This document shows, in pieces, positions 33,276 through 43,850 of a DNA stretch of 64,000 nt. This stretch comes from Mytilus californianus. Taxonomy: Eukaryota; Mollusca; Bivalvia; Mytilida; Mytilidae. The notes below the pieces were generated by a model that was not told the origin of the DNA, did no database searches, and saw only the letters and a program-made list of their open reading frames with translations. Made by a program: the position numbers and the translations under genes. How positions within the stretch are numbered: position 1 is the first letter of the stretch; each line of letters starts with the position of its first letter. The stretch covers positions 2,852,001 through 2,916,000 of the forward strand of contig NW_026262659.1 in the NCBI RefSeq assembly GCF_021869535.1, in the 5' to 3' direction.

Positions 33276-33699
33276 TAGGTACCTATAAAACCCGATTTAG
33301 CAAGAACTAATAAAAGAATAAACTATATCGATTGGTAAAAAGAAAATGCACATATTTATAATTCTAGTTTACGGTTTATATTTCAAATATGACAAATGAC
33401 CTCCCGCACTCAGGGAGAGAAAACTGTCGAGACTACCAATGATAATTGTTAGATAGAATAATAAGTACATCAGTCCTTCTCAATTTTATATTTATATAAT
33501 CAAAATATGCATGATGGTGCTTAATAAAACCGGTTTCAAATGTTTAATTTAAGGAATGCTCTGATTTCAATACTTAAATCTTTCTCTTTTGCTTTCGATT
33601 GATATCATTCGCATATCATGTAATATTGTTCGCTGAACATTCAACAACCTTAGCCAAGCATATGCACTTCGGAATGCAATCTATAGAAAACAATAAATA

Positions 33700-33880
33700 A
33701 TTAGATATAGGAAGATGTGGTATGAGTGCCAATAAGACAACTCTCCATCCAAGTTACAATTTATAAAAGTAAAACCATTATAGGTCAAGGTACGGCCTTC
33801 AACACGGAGCATTGGCTCACACCGAACAGCAAGCTATAATGGGCCCCAAAAAATTACTAGTGTAAAACCATTCAAACGGA
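33700..33880 (-). repeat. Dispersed repeat family B, inverted partial copy
   Basis: 'ggaagatgtggtatgagtgc', 'caactctccatccaagttac' and 'aaggtacggccttcaacac', the inverse of family B with the same head as the fragment at 1420-1510. Confidence 0.65.
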
Positions 33881-35120
33881 AAAATTGTTTTAAATTATAT
33901 ACATTGTGCGAGTGTCGTGTTCGACTTATAATCCTTTAATCTATAAAATAGTCATAAATTACTATTAATATAATTATTCTGTTGCATGTACGTTAATCTA
34001 TATGCGTGTTTATCGCCAGTTTACTTAGAAAGATGTGAAAATTTTTAATTTTCTTTCAACAAAATTTCCTTATTCAATTTGCTACTCGTCTACAAAAATA
34101 AAACACATATTTATTGATTCATTTTTGCCATCGAAGTTCTTGATAGGTATGTTTTTTATGATCTATCTATCCTTAATTCACAAAACTCTGGATTCATTTT
34201 TGATATAATACCTGATAGTGTGAAGTTTACAAATAAGACGTTTTTTTTCCATCAAATAAGTCTTTTTCGAAGAGAAATGCCGAAATACATTTTACACACG
34301 GCTACGCCAGTAATTTTTTTTACCTAAAACAAAGCATTTTTCAGTCTTATTGGAATGTTATAATTACAATTAATTCCAACTAAAGTAGCCAGTAGATAAA
34401 AGTCAAAATATGTCCGATCTGCCTATTTTTGGACATCAAAAATATTCTTAATCTTTTCCAATTTGCAAATATATTTGGTGGTTTTTTTTTTGGCACATGG
34501 TAGATGAAAATTGTATGATCTAACTTTTTTCAGAGGTCTGTCAAATCTTGAAAATATGACAGTTCCGTGAATCACACGTTGCTACAGAAACATCTCATAC
34601 ATGTATTACAAAGAACTCTTTCAGAAACTTGCAGTACGCTGGTTATATTTTATATTTCTCCGTTTAAAAAGAAAGTGTTAAAATAAGAATGGGAAAACAG
34701 GAAAAGGGGGAGGGTTGTTACACGACACGTATTTTGCAAATAAATGTTGAACGAATGGAAACTATCTTACTTTTTTTTTTAATATCGAATACACAATCAA
34801 ATCTCTTACTTGTCAATTTTTGCAGTAATTTTTTTATTGACAGGTTTCTGGAGGCATTTGATTGGACATCAGATAAATGTAGGCGTGGGAATGTATAACT
34901 TCCCAATCAGCTGTCTTATAAAACAAACCTGTGTGCGATGATGTTTGAGCATTGTCGGCATAGTTTTTTTTAAATGAATTCTACATTAAACGGATGTTGC
35001 TGCTACTGTGGTCTTGTCAAAAATAGACAACGCTTATATCTATATATATCTTCCACTAAGTATATTCATGGCTTGAGGGAAAGAAAGCAATTAATCTATA
35101 CTCAATAACCCTTTCAGTAA
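33881..35120. other. No gene seen
   Basis: AT-rich flank upstream of the LINE. Overlapping antisense frames of 60-70 codons near 34700-34900 have no motif and are treated as chance. Confidence 0.45.
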
Positions 35121-35123
35121 TGA

Positions 35124-37939
35124 TTTGTCATATTAGAGGAATCTGAAATAAACCAGTTAAATTTAGACAATAAATATGAAAATTTTGTTAAAATTGTACA
35201 TACTGAAATGGATTTAAAGCTAAATAAACGTAAAACTAATATATATGATGGCAAAAGTAACAAAAGGAGACGAATGAAAAAATCGTGGTGGAACGACAAC
35301 TTAACACTACTTTGGAACGATGTATGTAAAGCCGAGCGTGCGTGGCATAAGTGTCATAGCGGATGCAAGAAGGATTTACGCCATATATTTGTAGAAAAAC
35401 GGAAATTATTCGACAAAAGCAGTCAGAAAGCTAAACGACAGTTTTGGTACCGCAGTCAGGAACAACTTCTAGATGACCAACAACGGGATCCTCGAGAGTT
35501 CTGGAAGAAGATTGGTAAAGTCGGCGTTGGAAATGAACGACAGAAATCTATACCGATGGAAGTGACACTAGACGATGGGACAACTAGTACAGATACAAAC
35601 ATTGTGTTAAATAAATGGAAAAACTGTTTTGATAAATTATTAAATTGTAATAATCAGACCATTGACACTAATGTTAATATTAATATTCCAGATGATTTTT
35701 TAGATAGGGAAATATTGTTTGAAGAAGTAGTAAATGCTGTTGCTAAAAGTAAAAATGGCAAGTCACCTGGTATTGATCAGTTGTCAGTAGAATTATTTAG
35801 AAATAATGCATTGATGTTAACTTTGCATAAGTTATTTAATATATGTTTCAAGTATGGAAAAATTCCTTCTGTATGGGGTAAAAGTATTATAACCCCAATT
35901 CCTAAGTCTTCAACTTCAGATCCACGAGATCCTTTATCATACAGGGGCATAACTTTAGCTCCCTGTGCATATAAATTATATTGCAGTGTACTAAACGATA
36001 GATTAGTGTATTGGTTAGAACAAAGAGATATTATTCATGATGAGCAAAATGGCTTCCGTAAAGGTAGAAGTACCATTGACCATCTAAGTACATTAACTTC
36101 AATTATTGAAACTAGAAAACTGAAAAAGTTATCAACACTCACAGCTTTCATAGATTTTAAAAAAGCGTATGATACTGTTAGTAGAAAATTACTGTTTACT
36201 AAATTGGATGATTTAGGAATTAGTACACATTTTTTATGTACATTGAAAGCTATATATTCACATGTAGAATGTTGTATTAAACTTAATGGTAATATGACAG
36301 ACTGGTTTAGCGTTAATTCAGGTTTAAAACAAGGATGTGTATTATCGCCTGTTATGTTCAATATTTTTATTAATAGTTTAATTGATGTAATAAAAGCACT
36401 AGACATTGGTGTAGACATTGATGATGAAAAAGTTGGTATACTTTTATATGCTGATGACATTGTATTCATTGCTGAAAATGAAAATAATTTACAGACTCTA
36501 TTAGATGTATTAAGTAGTTGGTGTGTTACCAATTGTATGAATGTGAACTTAGATAAAACTAAAGTTATCCATTTTAGGAACCCTTCGGTTCAACAAACAT
36601 CTAAATCTTTTTTGTTAAATAATAATACAGTACAAATAGTATCTTGTTACCAATATCTGGGTCTACTGTTGACAGAATATCTCGATTATAATGAGATGGC
36701 TAAAGCTGTAGCAAGGTCGGCAAGTCGAGCTCTAAGTTTATTGATTGTTAAAAGTAAAGCACATGGTGGTTTCCAGCACAGTACCTTTACAACATTATTT
36801 GATACTCTGGTCTGGTCAGTCATAAGCTACGGTGCATCCATTTGGGGCACTCGTTCATTTTCTTGTATAAACGCTGTCCAGAACAGAGCTATCAGGTTCT
36901 TTATGGGTGTTGGCAAGTATACGCCAAATGATGCTATTAACGGGGACATGGGCTGGAGACCACCTAGTGTAAAACAATGGACATGTATCTTTAGGCACTG
37001 GGCAAGATGTAATGTCATGACCAATGACAGAATAAATTATAAAGTTTTCAAATGGTCACATAAAAATGCTGTGAATAATAAGAAAAACTGGTGTAATAGA
37101 GTCATGAAAAAACTTAAAGATTGTAATTTTGATTTGTATACTAGTATTGATAGTGTGCTGCATAAAAATATTGTTCTACAACTTGAAAACGTTTTATTTA
37201 ATAAATATATTACAGAATGGCAAACGAAAATTTTGTCACAGGGTAATGGTAACAAGCTTCGTACTTATAAGCTATATAAATCACAATATTGTACAGAGTT
37301 ATATTTAAAACAAAATATGTCTATTAAATTTAAAAGTGCTTATGCAAAATTTAGGTGTGGTGTTGCTCCACTTAAAATAGAAACAGGACGATATGAGAAT
37401 AAACCAATAAATGAAAGATCTTGTTTTATGTGTAAAAATGAAATTGAAGACGAAAAACATGTATTTACTTTATGTCCTTTATATGCAGACCTTCGAAATA
37501 TATTGTATAGTGAAGCAGTAAAACATAATGATCAATTTTATAACGTGTCTAATGACGAAAAGTTTATATTTTTATTCAGAAATGAAGAACTATGTCAGGT
37601 AGTTGCTAAAACCTGCTTTAATATTTTATGTAGAAGAACAAATTTCTTATTTGTATATAGCTGATGATGTATTTTAAATCTTAGATATATATAGTTTTAA
37701 AATTATGTTAAATATTGTATATAATTAATCATTTAATAGTCTCTCATAATTCTTAATAGAATGGCGCTTGTATATGTTTTAGTATTTAAGCTAATGATAT
37801 TTTACTGTTAGTTTTAATATACTATATGTTTTATATATGTTTTTCAATATTTTATGTTATTCGCAATGTTTTATATGTATATTGGAATGTATAATGTTAT
37901 ACAAGTGGTGAGACTTTAATAAAAAAATAAAAAAAAAAT
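35124..37939 (+). mobile_element. 5'-truncated LINE with intact RT frame
   Basis: The open frame continues upstream of the first Met to 35124 (a TGA lies at 35121-35123), reading LDNKYENFVKIVHTEMDL. The element therefore probably begins near 35100 by 5' truncation, and no endonuclease is present. The 3' UTR runs about 275 bp to an (AATAAA)/A-rich tail at 37917-37939. No target duplication could be recognised. The undisturbed frame indicates a young insertion. Confidence 0.75.
35208..37664 (+). CDS. Non-LTR retrotransposon reverse transcriptase
   Basis: 818 codons without a stop. The order is a linker region (residues about 20-150, with KSWWNDNLTLLWNDV and REFWKKIGKVG); then the RT with GKSPGIDQLSVELF (about 183), FRKGRSTIDHL (about 284), TAFIDFKKAYDTV (about 312, first catalytic Asp), GLKQGCVLSPVMFNIFIN (about 375) and LLYADDIVFIAE (about 412, YADD). 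A thumb and connector region follows, then a C-terminal Cys-Cys-His-Cys motif, CFMCKNEIEDEKHVFTLC (739-756). The protein would copy the element's RNA at a nicked target. The endonuclease that normally precedes the RT is missing, so this copy cannot move alone. The clade is unresolved. The Met at 35208 is simply the first in an open frame that begins upstream. Confidence 0.92.
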   Translation: MDLKLNKRKTNIYDGKSNKRRRMKKSWWNDNLTLLWNDVCKAERAWHKCHSGCKKDLRHIFVEKRKLFDKSSQKAKRQFWYRSQEQLLDDQQRDPREFWKKIGKVGVGNERQKSIPMEVTLDDGTTSTDTNIVLNKWKNCFDKLLNCNNQTIDTNVNINIPDDFLDREILFEEVVNAVAKSKNGKSPGIDQLSVELFRNNALMLTLHKLFNICFKYGKIPSVWGKSIITPIPKSSTSDPRDPLSYRGITLAPCAYKLYCSVLNDRLVYWLEQRDIIHDEQNGFRKGRSTIDHLSTLTSIIETRKLKKLSTLTAFIDFKKAYDTVSRKLLFTKLDDLGISTHFLCTLKAIYSHVECCIKLNGNMTDWFSVNSGLKQGCVLSPVMFNIFINSLIDVIKALDIGVDIDDEKVGILLYADDIVFIAENENNLQTLLDVLSSWCVTNCMNVNLDKTKVIHFRNPSVQQTSKSFLLNNNTVQIVSCYQYLGLLLTEYLDYNEMAKAVARSASRALSLLIVKSKAHGGFQHSTFTTLFDTLVWSVISYGASIWGTRSFSCINAVQNRAIRFFMGVGKYTPNDAINGDMGWRPPSVKQWTCIFRHWARCNVMTNDRINYKVFKWSHKNAVNNKKNWCNRVMKKLKDCNFDLYTSIDSVLHKNIVLQLENVLFNKYITEWQTKILSQGNGNKLRTYKLYKSQYCTELYLKQNMSIKFKSAYAKFRCGVAPLKIETGRYENKPINERSCFMCKNEIEDEKHVFTLCPLYADLRNILYSEAVKHNDQFYNVSNDEKFIFLFRNEELCQVVAKTCFNILCRRTNFLFVYS

Positions 37940-38306
37940 ATTGAATATTGATATTATTAAACTGATTTTATTTCTAAACAAAGTGTGAATACATAAAACC
38001 AAAACAATTAAAGATCTGCCATTAACACGCAATTCTCCAAAATGATGTAACAATTTAGAAAGCCTGAATATAAAAATTAAAATAATAATTTGAAAGGTAG
38101 CAATATTTTACTACTTAAAGGCATACTTTTCCTTTTTTTTAACCTACAAGAGAACTTTACCAGGAGCCATGGATTATATCGCCTGTATATTTTCCAAACG
38201 GTCATGTAGATTGATGGCGTCATGTATTAAGACAGAAGTAGGGTCACCCGAATCATACAGATTAAATGACATACACCGATTTGCTTGCTCAATAACTATA
38301 ACATAT

Positions 38307-38309
<3 letters not shown>
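37940..38309. other. No gene seen
   Basis: AT-rich flank downstream of the LINE tail. Confidence 0.45.

Positions 38310-38355
<46 letters not shown>
38310..38355. repeat. (CT)n microsatellite
   Basis: About 46 bp of uninterrupted CT. The 113-codon frame running through it gives a serine-leucine run and is not a gene. Confidence 0.95.
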
Positions 38356-38359
<4 letters not shown>

Positions 38360-39404
38360 GCACTTTTGTTTATCACGTTTATTCCTAGTTTCTATTATGG
38401 TGGGTTGGCCCATTGTGACACTTGTTTAAAATACATCTTGGGATCATATTGGGAGCACAAAGAGAGAGAGAGCCTGCGTCTAAACACTGCTAAGGACTCC
38501 TTATTGCACTTAGGACTCCTTATTGCACTAAGGACTAGAAGGGGTGTAATAACATGTAAACACATTTCAAATATAATGAATTGCATCAACTCCAAATTTT
38601 ATATAAAAAGAACCACAAATAAATGAGTTATTGAACAATGTTTAGGCCCGTGTGAGTTTTCTTTGATATTGCCGAAAATAAGTGAACCGTTAGACACGTG
38701 TCAAATTACATAACCGATTACACTATTATCTTTAAAAAAAGTGAAAAAATAATTTGTTGCATAAGAAAAAAACCAGATATTAGATATGTTTACCATTAAA
38801 ACACTTAGGGATTTATTATTATTTTTAATTTTTTTTTATTCAACATCTATTGTTTTAATCTAAAGTATACGTCGGTTAATTTCATGATAAAACATGAAAA
38901 TTGCAGTGGCTGATCAAGAAATTTTCATAAAGGGGGGGGGGGGCACTGACTGCCTCAGAGGGAGCCCGCTCCAGTCATGCTTCAATTTTTTTCCACAAAA
39001 GTGGGGGAGGGGGCTGGGCCCTGTAAAATCCTCTAAATCTGCATCTGCATTGTTTAGTGTTTTTTTTAAGTAAAGAAAAATGTTTGTCCTGAAAAATAGC
39101 CCCCCCCCCCCCCCCCCCCCAATAATTAGTCATTGCCTCAGTAAGGAGGAATAAAATTTTGAAACAACAGATAGCAAAATGTGGGTACAATATTTGATAT
39201 ATATGACAGACGACGACGGACACAAAATGATAACAATGAATAATTTCAACTACCACAAAATACTCTTTTTACATAATTTAACTTGTTTAAGGAATATATT
39301 TCTGGACAAAAACGGATTCAGTATATTTACTATACAAACAGACGACAGACTCCAAGTGATGGATGAAATTGTTGCTTTTATAGTTTATTTCCTTTTTAAG
39401 TGCA
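38356..39404. other. Low-complexity and short repeats, no gene
   Basis: Contains a tandem duplication of 'aggactccttattgcact' (38497-38532), a G-run at 38931-38942 and a long C-run at about 39099-39120. Nothing codes. Confidence 0.5.
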
Positions 39405-39475
39405 ATATTTGATTGATTGTGATTAACGTCCAGTGACAAATATTTCATGCATATTCGGGAAGAGAAGCCGGGGCC
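39405..39475 (-). repeat. SINE tail fragment
   Basis: The complement reads 'atgaaatatttgtcactgga' then 'cgttaatcacaatcaatcaa', the familiar end of a mollusc SINE with an (ATCA)n tail. Confidence 0.6.
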
Positions 39476-39796
39476 GTTTAAGAAATAGATTTTGAAGAAT
39501 TAAGTGTTACACATATTATAATTTTCTCATCATTAGGTAAAATTTTAATTTGTACAAATCATTATATTTTTTGACAAAATTATATATTTTGCTCTAAACT
39601 AGAAATAGATTTTGCGGGATATAATTCTCAGGAATTATTCGTATATTTGGATGTGTCGATTTTTGCCGTGGCGCAGTTTGTTTACGACTAGTAGTTTAAT
39701 TATCCCTTTGATAACCTAATTCTGCCATTTTAACGGTGTGTATATGCTCTGAAGATGATAAGATTTAAGATTATACTATCTGTCTATAGAATAGTG

Positions 39797-39863
39797 GCTA
39801 TTCTTCCGTATAGCCGGAAAAATAGCAAAAATGCCTATTTTCCCGGCTGCCCGGAAGAATAGC
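39797..39863. other. 67-nt hairpin
   Basis: Two 29-nt arms, GCTATTCTTCCGTATAGCCG... and its inverse ...GCCCGGAAGAATAGC, pair with only four mismatches (three together, one alone) around a 9-nt loop CAAAAATGC. The size and shape resemble a microRNA precursor, but it could equally be a tiny palindromic repeat. A related word (TAGCCGGAACAATAGG) appears at 42751. Confidence 0.7.
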
Positions 39864-40246
39864 TTTTCTCTGCCATTATGCTATAATTCCGGTCATACAT
39901 AATAATGATTAATGAATATGTTCTGAATAAGAGGTTATTGTAGCATACAATGGAGAATATAATGGCAAACAATTCCTCACATGCAAACACTGAGAATTGG
40001 ACTATTCATTTTTGCACGTTCTCCGAGCGGACGTTACTGATAATAAACTCAAGATAAAACGTTCTGAAAATATTTAATGAATAATAAAAAAAAAAACAAC
40101 AACAACAAAAAACGGAATAAATTCTCCAAGTGTCAACTTTCTACTGGCTGTTCTATTGAATACGCTGATTCCCCGTAAATAGAAACAGCTTGTCAAATGA
40201 GATAAAAAGAAGAAAGTCAACATCGATTGATATGCACTGTTGAATT

Positions 40247-41940
40247 ATATAGGGTGAAAAAAAGAAAACATATAGAATGTCACCAAATCTGGTTTATCGC
40301 AGAGATTTAAATGAAATTTACTCAGATAAATAAAAGTTTTATGAATATTTCATGAAGATTGAGAAAATCATGGGCTTTAACTATGATGACTCAGCATAAA
40401 TTCACAGTTTACAGTATGCCTAGTTTACTTAAAGGCCTGAATTCAAAATAATTTCTTAATGTATGCATATTTGTAATTTGAATTGTTTAGAAGTGCTTAT
40501 ATTTACTCTTCGCAGTCATTGAAAAATCATAGATCCTTCCTGAATATTCTTTTTGGGGTGTTTTTGTTCTGTCGATAACCCAAAAGTAAGCCGTAACACC
40601 TGAATGTGCTTTTTTTTGTGAACGCGGCATAAAAAAATACAAGCTAAAAATACAAAAATACCTCAATAAAACTAGCAATAGTGTGTTCTATCCTAAATAT
40701 GTATTGAATATTCCATATTCATAGAAAAAGCAGAATAATTTAGCAAATGTGAGGCCCCAGTGGCAAAAAAAAACAACAGAAAAATGCCTACCCCTGGGTC
40801 ACAAAACAGATAATTTAACCTATAAATGCTATGATTTTATTATTTTAAAGGTCTTTTGTATAGAAAACAGTAACTGTGCTTTGAAATTATGCAAAAAGTC
40901 AGTTCTTTAAAACTTTTAGTGAAGTCATACATAAGACTGGTAACTTCATACATACAACTTTTGAAAATATGGCTTTGTTTAAACACTTCTTGTTCATATA
41001 TTAGCTAAATTATGTTAGATATATGGTTACAGATGATATTGTTGTGACAACATTTCTACACTGACCATTTGAGGTAGAAACTGTTAACTTTAATTGACAA
41101 ATAGGCATACAGTAAGATGTGGACTAGAGACAAAGGCAGGATTGGATACTTTATATAATCTTGAATGTTGGAATGATTAACTACTAAACTGTACATTTAT
41201 AGTATTCCTAAATGTTTTTAATTTGTTATAAGAATAGTTTTAAACAGGTTCTAGACATCTCATGTCAGAAAACATGCACATAGGATAAGCTGATAATAAT
41301 TAAAGTCTTGTTTTCAAATTCTTTAAAAAATTGAAACAGGGGTGGGGGTATAAAATGTACTGTAAAAGAAAAGTTAGAGTATATGCAGTGATTTCTTTAA
41401 GGCTATAATTCTGATAAATAAGTATTGTTGTGAGAAAAAGTGTGTTTCAAGAGTTTTCTATTTGAATAAATGTCTGTATAGGTTGAACTTTGTAAATACA
41501 GCTGTTTCAAAAGCCACGCCTCTTTTGGGGAGATATATAATATTCATAGATATGTTCATTTGTAAACGTACTGGTCCCCATATATGATCTCTGTGTTTCA
41601 TCTCATAGAGACATAACTTGAGAATATTACCAGTATAGAAAAAAATGGTAGCGCCTAAGATTTAATTCTTAGGAGGTCCAAAAGTAGAGGTAGGAGTATT
41701 ATAGAATTTGAGTATAAGTTTAAAACTCTTAGAAGTTCAGGGCATATAAATGTTGACAATATGCCGCACATCCCTATATTTTGACCTTTGAATAAAATAG
41801 TAGTGCATATGAACTTTCCGGTCTGGGATATCATTTTTCACGAAACTTCCTAATAAAAGTGGCACAGTTTTAGCCGCAAAGGGAGTTCCTATGGGAAATT
41901 GCATTGTCTATATTTACAGAATTGCAACCTAAAGTCACTA
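40247..41940 (+). mobile_element. Direct-repeat module, copy 3 (left X missing)
   Basis: The internal segment starts at about 40250 ('agggtgaaaaaaagaaaaca') and runs to 41480. The right repeat X is at 41481-41938 and ends ATTGCAACCT. No X precedes the internal part, so the truncation falls almost exactly at the X/internal junction. Landmarks 'gtataaaatgtactgtaaaa' and 'agtattgttgtgagaaaaag' match copies 1 and 2. Confidence 0.75.
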
Positions 41941-42833
41941 ATCATTTTTACAAAACATTGAAGAAATGGTGTTGTGTGGGGGGGGGGGGGACAAAAATGT
42001 TCTCTTTTGATGCTGTCTAGGAATTTCCTGCAAGGTAAGGAGTCGGGTCACTGATTTATGGCTTCAATGGACATCTATGAAGGTCCTGAATTTATCGTTT
42101 CCTTGTAGTTTAATTCCAATGAAGTCGTCAAATGATTTTGCACGATTTTTTTATCCAAACTTTTTGTTGATTATTATTTTAACACATAGAAAATAAGAGA
42201 AAAGGTTAGGCACATGTAAATTGCCACCAAAGTGAGATTGTGTTTAAGATAACAAAAACATAAAATAAATTATTGAGAAAATAAATAAAAAGAATTAAAA
42301 GGGAGTTTACCCCGACCCTGGAATACTAATCCCAGTCCAGGCATATCAGAGCATATATAGAGATCTCCGTTGTAGTAAAACTTAGAAATAAATCATCCAA
42401 GTACATGTATATTGGATTTAATCGTTTTCATATGAAGTGTTGTTATGCATTTTGGCTCCATTGATACAGTAAAAGGTAAAAGGGTAAACCAGCAGTTTCT
42501 GTTTGATTTCACGCTTTATTCCTCTCAGTTTACGTGCACACGCTATTGTTCTCGGGTCTGTTCTATAGAAATTTGTTTTAAAGTAGGCACGTTTTCTCTA
42601 GTTTTCTTTAGTACATCTTTACATTTTAAACACGATCTCCAATTCTCAAAACGTTCATTGCATACGCGCGTTTGCAATCCGACACCTCATTCGGGACACT
42701 TTCTGCGCCACTTGACACTTCTGTTGATATTAAATATTTGTGCATACGGCTAGCCGGAACAATAGGCACTCCGTAGAATAAAACGTATCTTAATCCGTAT
42801 AATTTTATGATGGTCTTGATTTGGGGTAGGGAA
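41941..42833. other. No gene assigned
   Basis: Contains a G-run (41978-41990) and a 102-codon plus frame (42445-42753) with several cysteines but no recognisable domain, signal peptide or splice context; not called. Confidence 0.4.
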
Positions 42834-43110
42834 TAAAATTGAGAATGGAAATGGGGAAATTGTCAAAGAGACAACAACCCGACCAAAGAGCAGACAACAG
42901 CCGAAGGCCACCAATTGGTCTTAAACGCAGCGAGAAAATCTCGCACCCGGAGGTGGTCCTCATCTGGCCCCTAAATAACATTGTGTACTAGTTCAGGGAA
43001 AATGGACGTCACACTAAACTCCAAAACATATAAATGAACTTAAATTAAAAAAACATACAAGACTAACAAAGGCCAGAGGCTCCTGACTTGGGACAGGCGC
43101 AAAAATGCAG
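42834..43110 (+). repeat. Dispersed repeat family D, longer copy
   Basis: 'aaattgagaatggaaatggg', 'ttgtcaaagagacaacaacc', 'ctcgcacccggaggtgg' and 'tcctgacttgggacaggcgc'. The head matches 24035-24190. Confidence 0.7.
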
Positions 43111-43251
43111 AAATCTTCATTTTCGTATTTGTAAACTTTATAGGACCAAATTCCCTTTTCTACAATTTAGCGTACAAGGTATATTTCGACAGCAAGAAAA
43201 ATATGTCCTTGAGTCAAAGCACATTGTTTGTAATCCCAGCTAGGCTATAAT

Positions 43252-43596
43252 CTATCTCCCTACTTTATTTCTAAATTTTCCTTTCATGCTAAACAGAGAA
43301 AAAGCAAATATGAAATTTAATGAAATATAATTGCAGCGGGAAAACTCGTGGAATAAAACATGTATATATACGACTGTTTCAACACAATCATTTGTATTAA
43401 GGAATGCTCCTGATTTTAGAATTGTATACTCTTTGTTATCATTTCGATAGATGTCACACTGTATAGCAAGTGATATTGGTTGCTGAACGTTAAATGAGTC
43501 ACAGCAGTCATAATTAGATTGACTATGGTGGAAACGTCGCGAATGGCAATTTAAAAATGAAAACAAAATTAGAATAATTTTAGGGTCATCATTCAT
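43252..43596 (-). CDS. Possible small cysteine-containing secreted protein exon
   Basis: A 114-codon minus-strand frame. It starts MNDDPKIILILFSFLNC, a plausible but weak signal peptide, then DCCDSFNVQQPISLAIQC, DIYRNDNKEYTILKSGAF and NDCVETVVYIHVLFHEF. The balanced composition, spaced cysteines and pattern of alternating hydrophobic residues look more like real extracellular protein than random AT-rich translation. I cannot name a family. The last third becomes hydrophobic and may be read-through into an intron. A SINE (43605-43850) lies immediately upstream of the putative start. Confidence 0.35.
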   Translation of the reverse strand: MNDDPKIILILFSFLNCHSRRFHHSQSNYDCCDSFNVQQPISLAIQCDIYRNDNKEYTILKSGAFLNTNDCVETVVYIHVLFHEFSRCNYISLNFIFAFSLFSMKGKFRNKVGR

Positions 43597-43604
43597 TATT
43601 TTCT

Positions 43605-43850
43605 AAGCGGCCGCGGTGGCCGAGTAATCTATAGCTAAGTAGTCGGACTATTGTGTCACTCGTCTGTCGTATCCTGCAGGCAGAAGCCCTCGACTCATTT
43701 TTAATTGATTTCGATTGTTAGTTTTCCTACCGAAGGTCTGCGGTTCTATCCGGGCATTCCGGCTTCCTCCGCAAATAAAATAACCGTCACGAAATGGCAC
43801 AATAGTGCTGAAAGTGGCGTTAAACACCAACAATCAATCAATCAATCAGT
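43605..43850 (+). mobile_element. tRNA-derived SINE
   Basis: The head GCGGCCGCGGTGGCCGAGTA resembles a tRNA A box region (TGGCCGAGT). GGTCTGCGGTTCTATCCG about 130 bp later fits a B box. The end is 'gtggcgttaaacaccaac' followed by (AATC)n, the tail type of mollusc SINEs. It would be transcribed by RNA polymerase III and moved by a LINE in trans. Confidence 0.7.

Noticed and set aside
36035-36532. 165-codon minus-strand frame
   Set aside because: Lies wholly antisense to the intact reverse transcriptase and shows no motif.
38285-38626. 113-codon frame over the CT microsatellite
   Set aside because: The serine-leucine run is produced by (CT)n; the rest has no motif.
42445-42753. 102-codon plus frame with several cysteines
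   Set aside because: No signal peptide, domain or splice context; composition fits chance translation of a locally GC-richer stretch.
43605-43690. Functional tRNA gene
   Set aside because: A and B box-like words are about 130 bp apart, the cloverleaf does not form, and an (ATCA)n tail follows, so this is a SINE.
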